Shown one piece after another: positions 22,639 through 24,349 of a stretch of 24,349 bases of DNA. Numbering within the stretch: the first letter of the stretch is position 1; the number at the start of each line of letters is the position of its first letter. The notes under the pieces are model-generated. The model was not told where the DNA came from, did not search any database, and was given only the letters and a program-made list of their open reading frames with translations. This DNA comes from Nitrospinae bacterium CG11_big_fil_rev_8_21_14_0_20_56_8 (GTDB taxonomy: Bacteria > Nitrospinota > Nitrospinia > Nitrospinales > VA-1). Both the position numbers and the translations under genes were made by a program. Location: NCBI GenBank assembly GCA_002796165.1, contig PCWF01000267.1, positions 16,357-40,705 of the forward strand. Reading direction: 5' to 3'.

Positions 22639-23814
22639 ATGCCCAAAATCGCCTACTTGAGCGGAACCACGATCCTGGGTGGGGGGCCGGAGCACCTCTT
22701 CCAGATCCTCAAAAACCTGGACGGCCAGCGATGGACCCCTCTCGTCTGTACCTGGAACGACGGTCCCTACTGGGGCCGGTTTCAATCCCTGGGGATTCCC
22801 CTGTTCCCTTTCACCCTCAGAAAATTGTCTCCGGGAACCTTTGTAAAACTCTATCACCTGCTTAAACACCAGCGGCCCGACCTCATTCACACGCACGGCA
22901 AAGGACCCGGATTATACGGAAGGATTATCGGGCGCATCCTGGGAATCCCGGTGATCCACACGTTTCACGGATTCCATTATGAGGACATCCCCGCCTGGAA
23001 ACGCTGGTTTCACCTTGGGGTGGAGCAGATCCTGACCCGGTTTACGGCCCAGCATATTTTCGTCGGCCCGGGAGAAAAAAAGCGGGCCCGGATCCTGAGC
23101 GGCCTCAACGAAAAAAACAGCACGCTCATTCCGAATGGGATCGATACAGATTCCATCCAAAATCTGAAAGTGGACAAGGCGGACCTTCTCGGCCGGGTGG
23201 GACTGTCTCCCGTTGCGGACATGAAAATCGTCGGAACCCTTTCCCGCCTTTCCCCGGAAAAGGGAATTGACCTTTTGGTCGAGGGGTTTTCCCTGGCCGC
23301 CGCCCGGCATCCCGGCATCAAACTTCTGATCGTCGGCGGGTCTCCTCCCGAACACCGTTCCTATTTCGAACGGGTCGGCGCCCAGACGCAAAACATCGGC
23401 ATCAAGGACCGTGTCGTCATACTCGGATATCGGGAGGATGCACTCCAATTTTTAAAATGCATGGACGTTTTTGTTTTACCTTCGCTGAGCGAAGGTTTGC
23501 CCTTGACCCTCCTGGAGGCTCTTGCTTCGGGAATCCCCGCCGTCGCAAGCGACATCGCCGGTAACCGTGACGCCGTCGGGTCCTCCGACTGCGCCCGGCT
23601 GTATTCTCCGCGCTCGCCTTCGGAAATGGCCGAAGCCATCCTTGAGACTCTGGCGCTCGACGCGGAAAGCAAAACCGCCCGAATCCAGAAAGGCCTCAAA
23701 CGGATTCGCGATGGTTTCACCGCGGCTCAAATGGTCCAAAGCACCTTCCGCCTGTATGAAAAAACCTGGGCGTCGAACAAACCGCGTCGTCTCCCCCCTT
23801 CTTCCCATCGGTGA
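22639..23814 (+). CDS. Glycosyltransferase family 4 (GT-B fold)
   Basis: This 391-residue GT4 enzyme should transfer a sugar from a nucleotide donor to a cell-surface glycan or lipid carrier in the cytoplasm. N-terminal half: MPKIAYLSGTTILGGGPEH with a glycine loop, then LIHTHGKGPGLYGRIIGR and VIHTFHGFHYED. C-terminal half: IPNGID, VGTLSRLSPEKGIDLLVEGF, and the GT4 E-x7-E signature in SEGLPLTLLEALASGIP, which holds the donor sugar. Upstream in-frame ATGs at 22597 and 22612 would add an atypical tail, and none of the three has a good ribosome site, so the start is uncertain; 22639 places the first beta strand where the family expects it. No other polysaccharide genes are in view, so the acceptor is unknown. 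Confidence 0.88.
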   Translation: MPKIAYLSGTTILGGGPEHLFQILKNLDGQRWTPLVCTWNDGPYWGRFQSLGIPLFPFTLRKLSPGTFVKLYHLLKHQRPDLIHTHGKGPGLYGRIIGRILGIPVIHTFHGFHYEDIPAWKRWFHLGVEQILTRFTAQHIFVGPGEKKRARILSGLNEKNSTLIPNGIDTDSIQNLKVDKADLLGRVGLSPVADMKIVGTLSRLSPEKGIDLLVEGFSLAAARHPGIKLLIVGGSPPEHRSYFERVGAQTQNIGIKDRVVILGYREDALQFLKCMDVFVLPSLSEGLPLTLLEALASGIPAVASDIAGNRDAVGSSDCARLYSPRSPSEMAEAILETLALDAESKTARIQKGLKRIRDGFTAAQMVQSTFRLYEKTWASNKPRRLPPSSHR

Positions 23815-23910
23815 AGCCGGAGAAATTTTTCCCATTTGCGAATCCTCACGTTTTGTCATAAATAAAGAGGGGAAGGGGTTCCCTGATTTTCCCGGATGAA
23901 AGGTGATTGA

Positions 23911-24349
23911 ATGGCACGCGAAAAAATCATTATCATGGGAGCGGCGGGCAGGGATTTCCACAACTTCAACGTATGCTTCCGCGATCATTCCGGTTATGAG
24001 GTCGTCGCCTTTACCGCCACCCAGATTCCCGGCATCGAAAGCAAAACCTTCCCTCCCGAACTGGCCGGTAAACTCTATCCCGCAGGGATCCCCATCCATC
24101 CCGAACAAGACTTGCCAGACCTGATCCGGACCCACGGCGTCACCCGCGTGGTTTTCGCTTATAGCGACGTATCGCACGAATACGTCATGCACAGGGCCTG
24201 CCTGACGATGGCGGCGGGAGCCGACTTCTGGCTCCTCGGTCCCGGCCAGACCATGCTGAAGAGCCGAAAACCGGTCATCTCCGTTTGCGCGGTGCGAACC
24301 GGATGCGGCAAATCGCAAACCTCGCAAAAGATCGTGAAAATCCTCCGCG
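23911..24349 (+). CDS. Cyclic 2,3-diphosphoglycerate synthetase-like GTPase, N-terminal part
   Basis: The first 146 residues are visible and the gene runs off the right edge. Segments match the cPGS-like family: KIIIMGAAGRDFHNFNV (5-21), EVVAFTATQIPGIE (30-43), the YPAGIPIHPE region at 56-65, VVFAYSDVSHEYVMH (80-94) and the Walker-A-like VRTGCGKSQ (128-136). The characterised archaeal enzyme closes 2,3-bisphosphoglycerate to the cyclic form with ATP, but bacterial relatives are widespread and mostly uncharacterised, so the reaction here is inferred. The start at 23911 has AGGTG five bases upstream. It follows the glycosyltransferase by 96 bases with no terminator seen between. Confidence 0.85.
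   Translation, partial: MAREKIIIMGAAGRDFHNFNVCFRDHSGYEVVAFTATQIPGIESKTFPPELAGKLYPAGIPIHPEQDLPDLIRTHGVTRVVFAYSDVSHEYVMHRACLTMAAGADFWLLGPGQTMLKSRKPVISVCAVRTGCGKSQTSQKIVKILR

Noticed and set aside
1..24349. CRISPR array, prophage or restriction/defence system
   Set aside because: No regularly spaced repeats, phage structural genes, nucleases or methylase motifs were found; the only methyltransferase is RsmD.

Overview
The window looks like chromosomal DNA of a free-living Gram-negative bacterium that is rich in signal transduction. It is moderately GC-rich, has dense genes on both strands, and carries exported and membrane proteins typical of diderms (FecR-domain, DUF2059, PAP2). Sensor architectures that combine a PilJ/NarX-like helix, a heme-c CxxCH sensor and a cyclic-2,3-diphosphoglycerate-synthetase-like GTPase are compatible with Nitrospinota or a deltaproteobacterial relative. 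That placement is a guess; no rRNA or other decisive marker is present.

Layout, left to right. Positions 1-1650 are housekeeping: the start of mnmA (cut by the window edge) and rsmD on the minus strand, then tRNA-Gln(CTG), a small four-helix membrane protein and tRNA-Glu(CTC) on the plus strand. Positions 1651-2279 are non-coding with palindromic repeats. Positions 2280-7715 (minus) hold a signalling block: a CheY-like regulator, then a very large membrane hybrid histidine kinase (PilJ-like helix, DUF3365-type heme sensor, HAMP, GAF, kinase core, two receivers, HPt) whose stop overlaps the start of a second single-domain regulator. Positions 7716-8245 are non-coding. Positions 8246-11617 carry a FecR-domain protein (minus), a PAP2 phosphatase that appears to be translated by coupling to a 15-codon leader ORF, a periplasmic dienelactone-hydrolase-like enzyme, and an unknown single-pass membrane protein. 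Positions 11679-14683 hold, on the minus strand, a PilJ-type chemotaxis receptor with a strong terminator, then a 70-residue acidic protein and a 24-residue hydrophobic micropeptide. Positions 15079-18276 contain a DUF2059 exported protein and, divergently, a GCS2-type carboxylate-amine ligase overlapping an AstE/AspA zinc hydrolase. Positions 18299-21665 contain a promoter, a soluble kinase with two duplicated GAF domains, and a receiver-plus-kinase protein coupled by an ATGA overlap. Positions 21687-22416 (minus) are a FluC fluoride channel with its DUF190 partner. A two-hairpin, T-tailed element follows, then a GT4 glycosyltransferase and the start of a cPGS-like GTPase that runs off the window.

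How the parts work together. The hybrid kinase and the chemotaxis receptor have visibly related front ends (the same GxQRMLxQ helix and the same HAMP wording), so they probably report on similar periplasmic signals, one to a phosphorelay and one to motility or pili. The least described parts are the GCS2 ligase/AstE hydrolase pair, the leader-peptide arrangement in front of the PAP2 gene, and the putative small RNA or antisense terminator between fluC and the glycosyltransferase.
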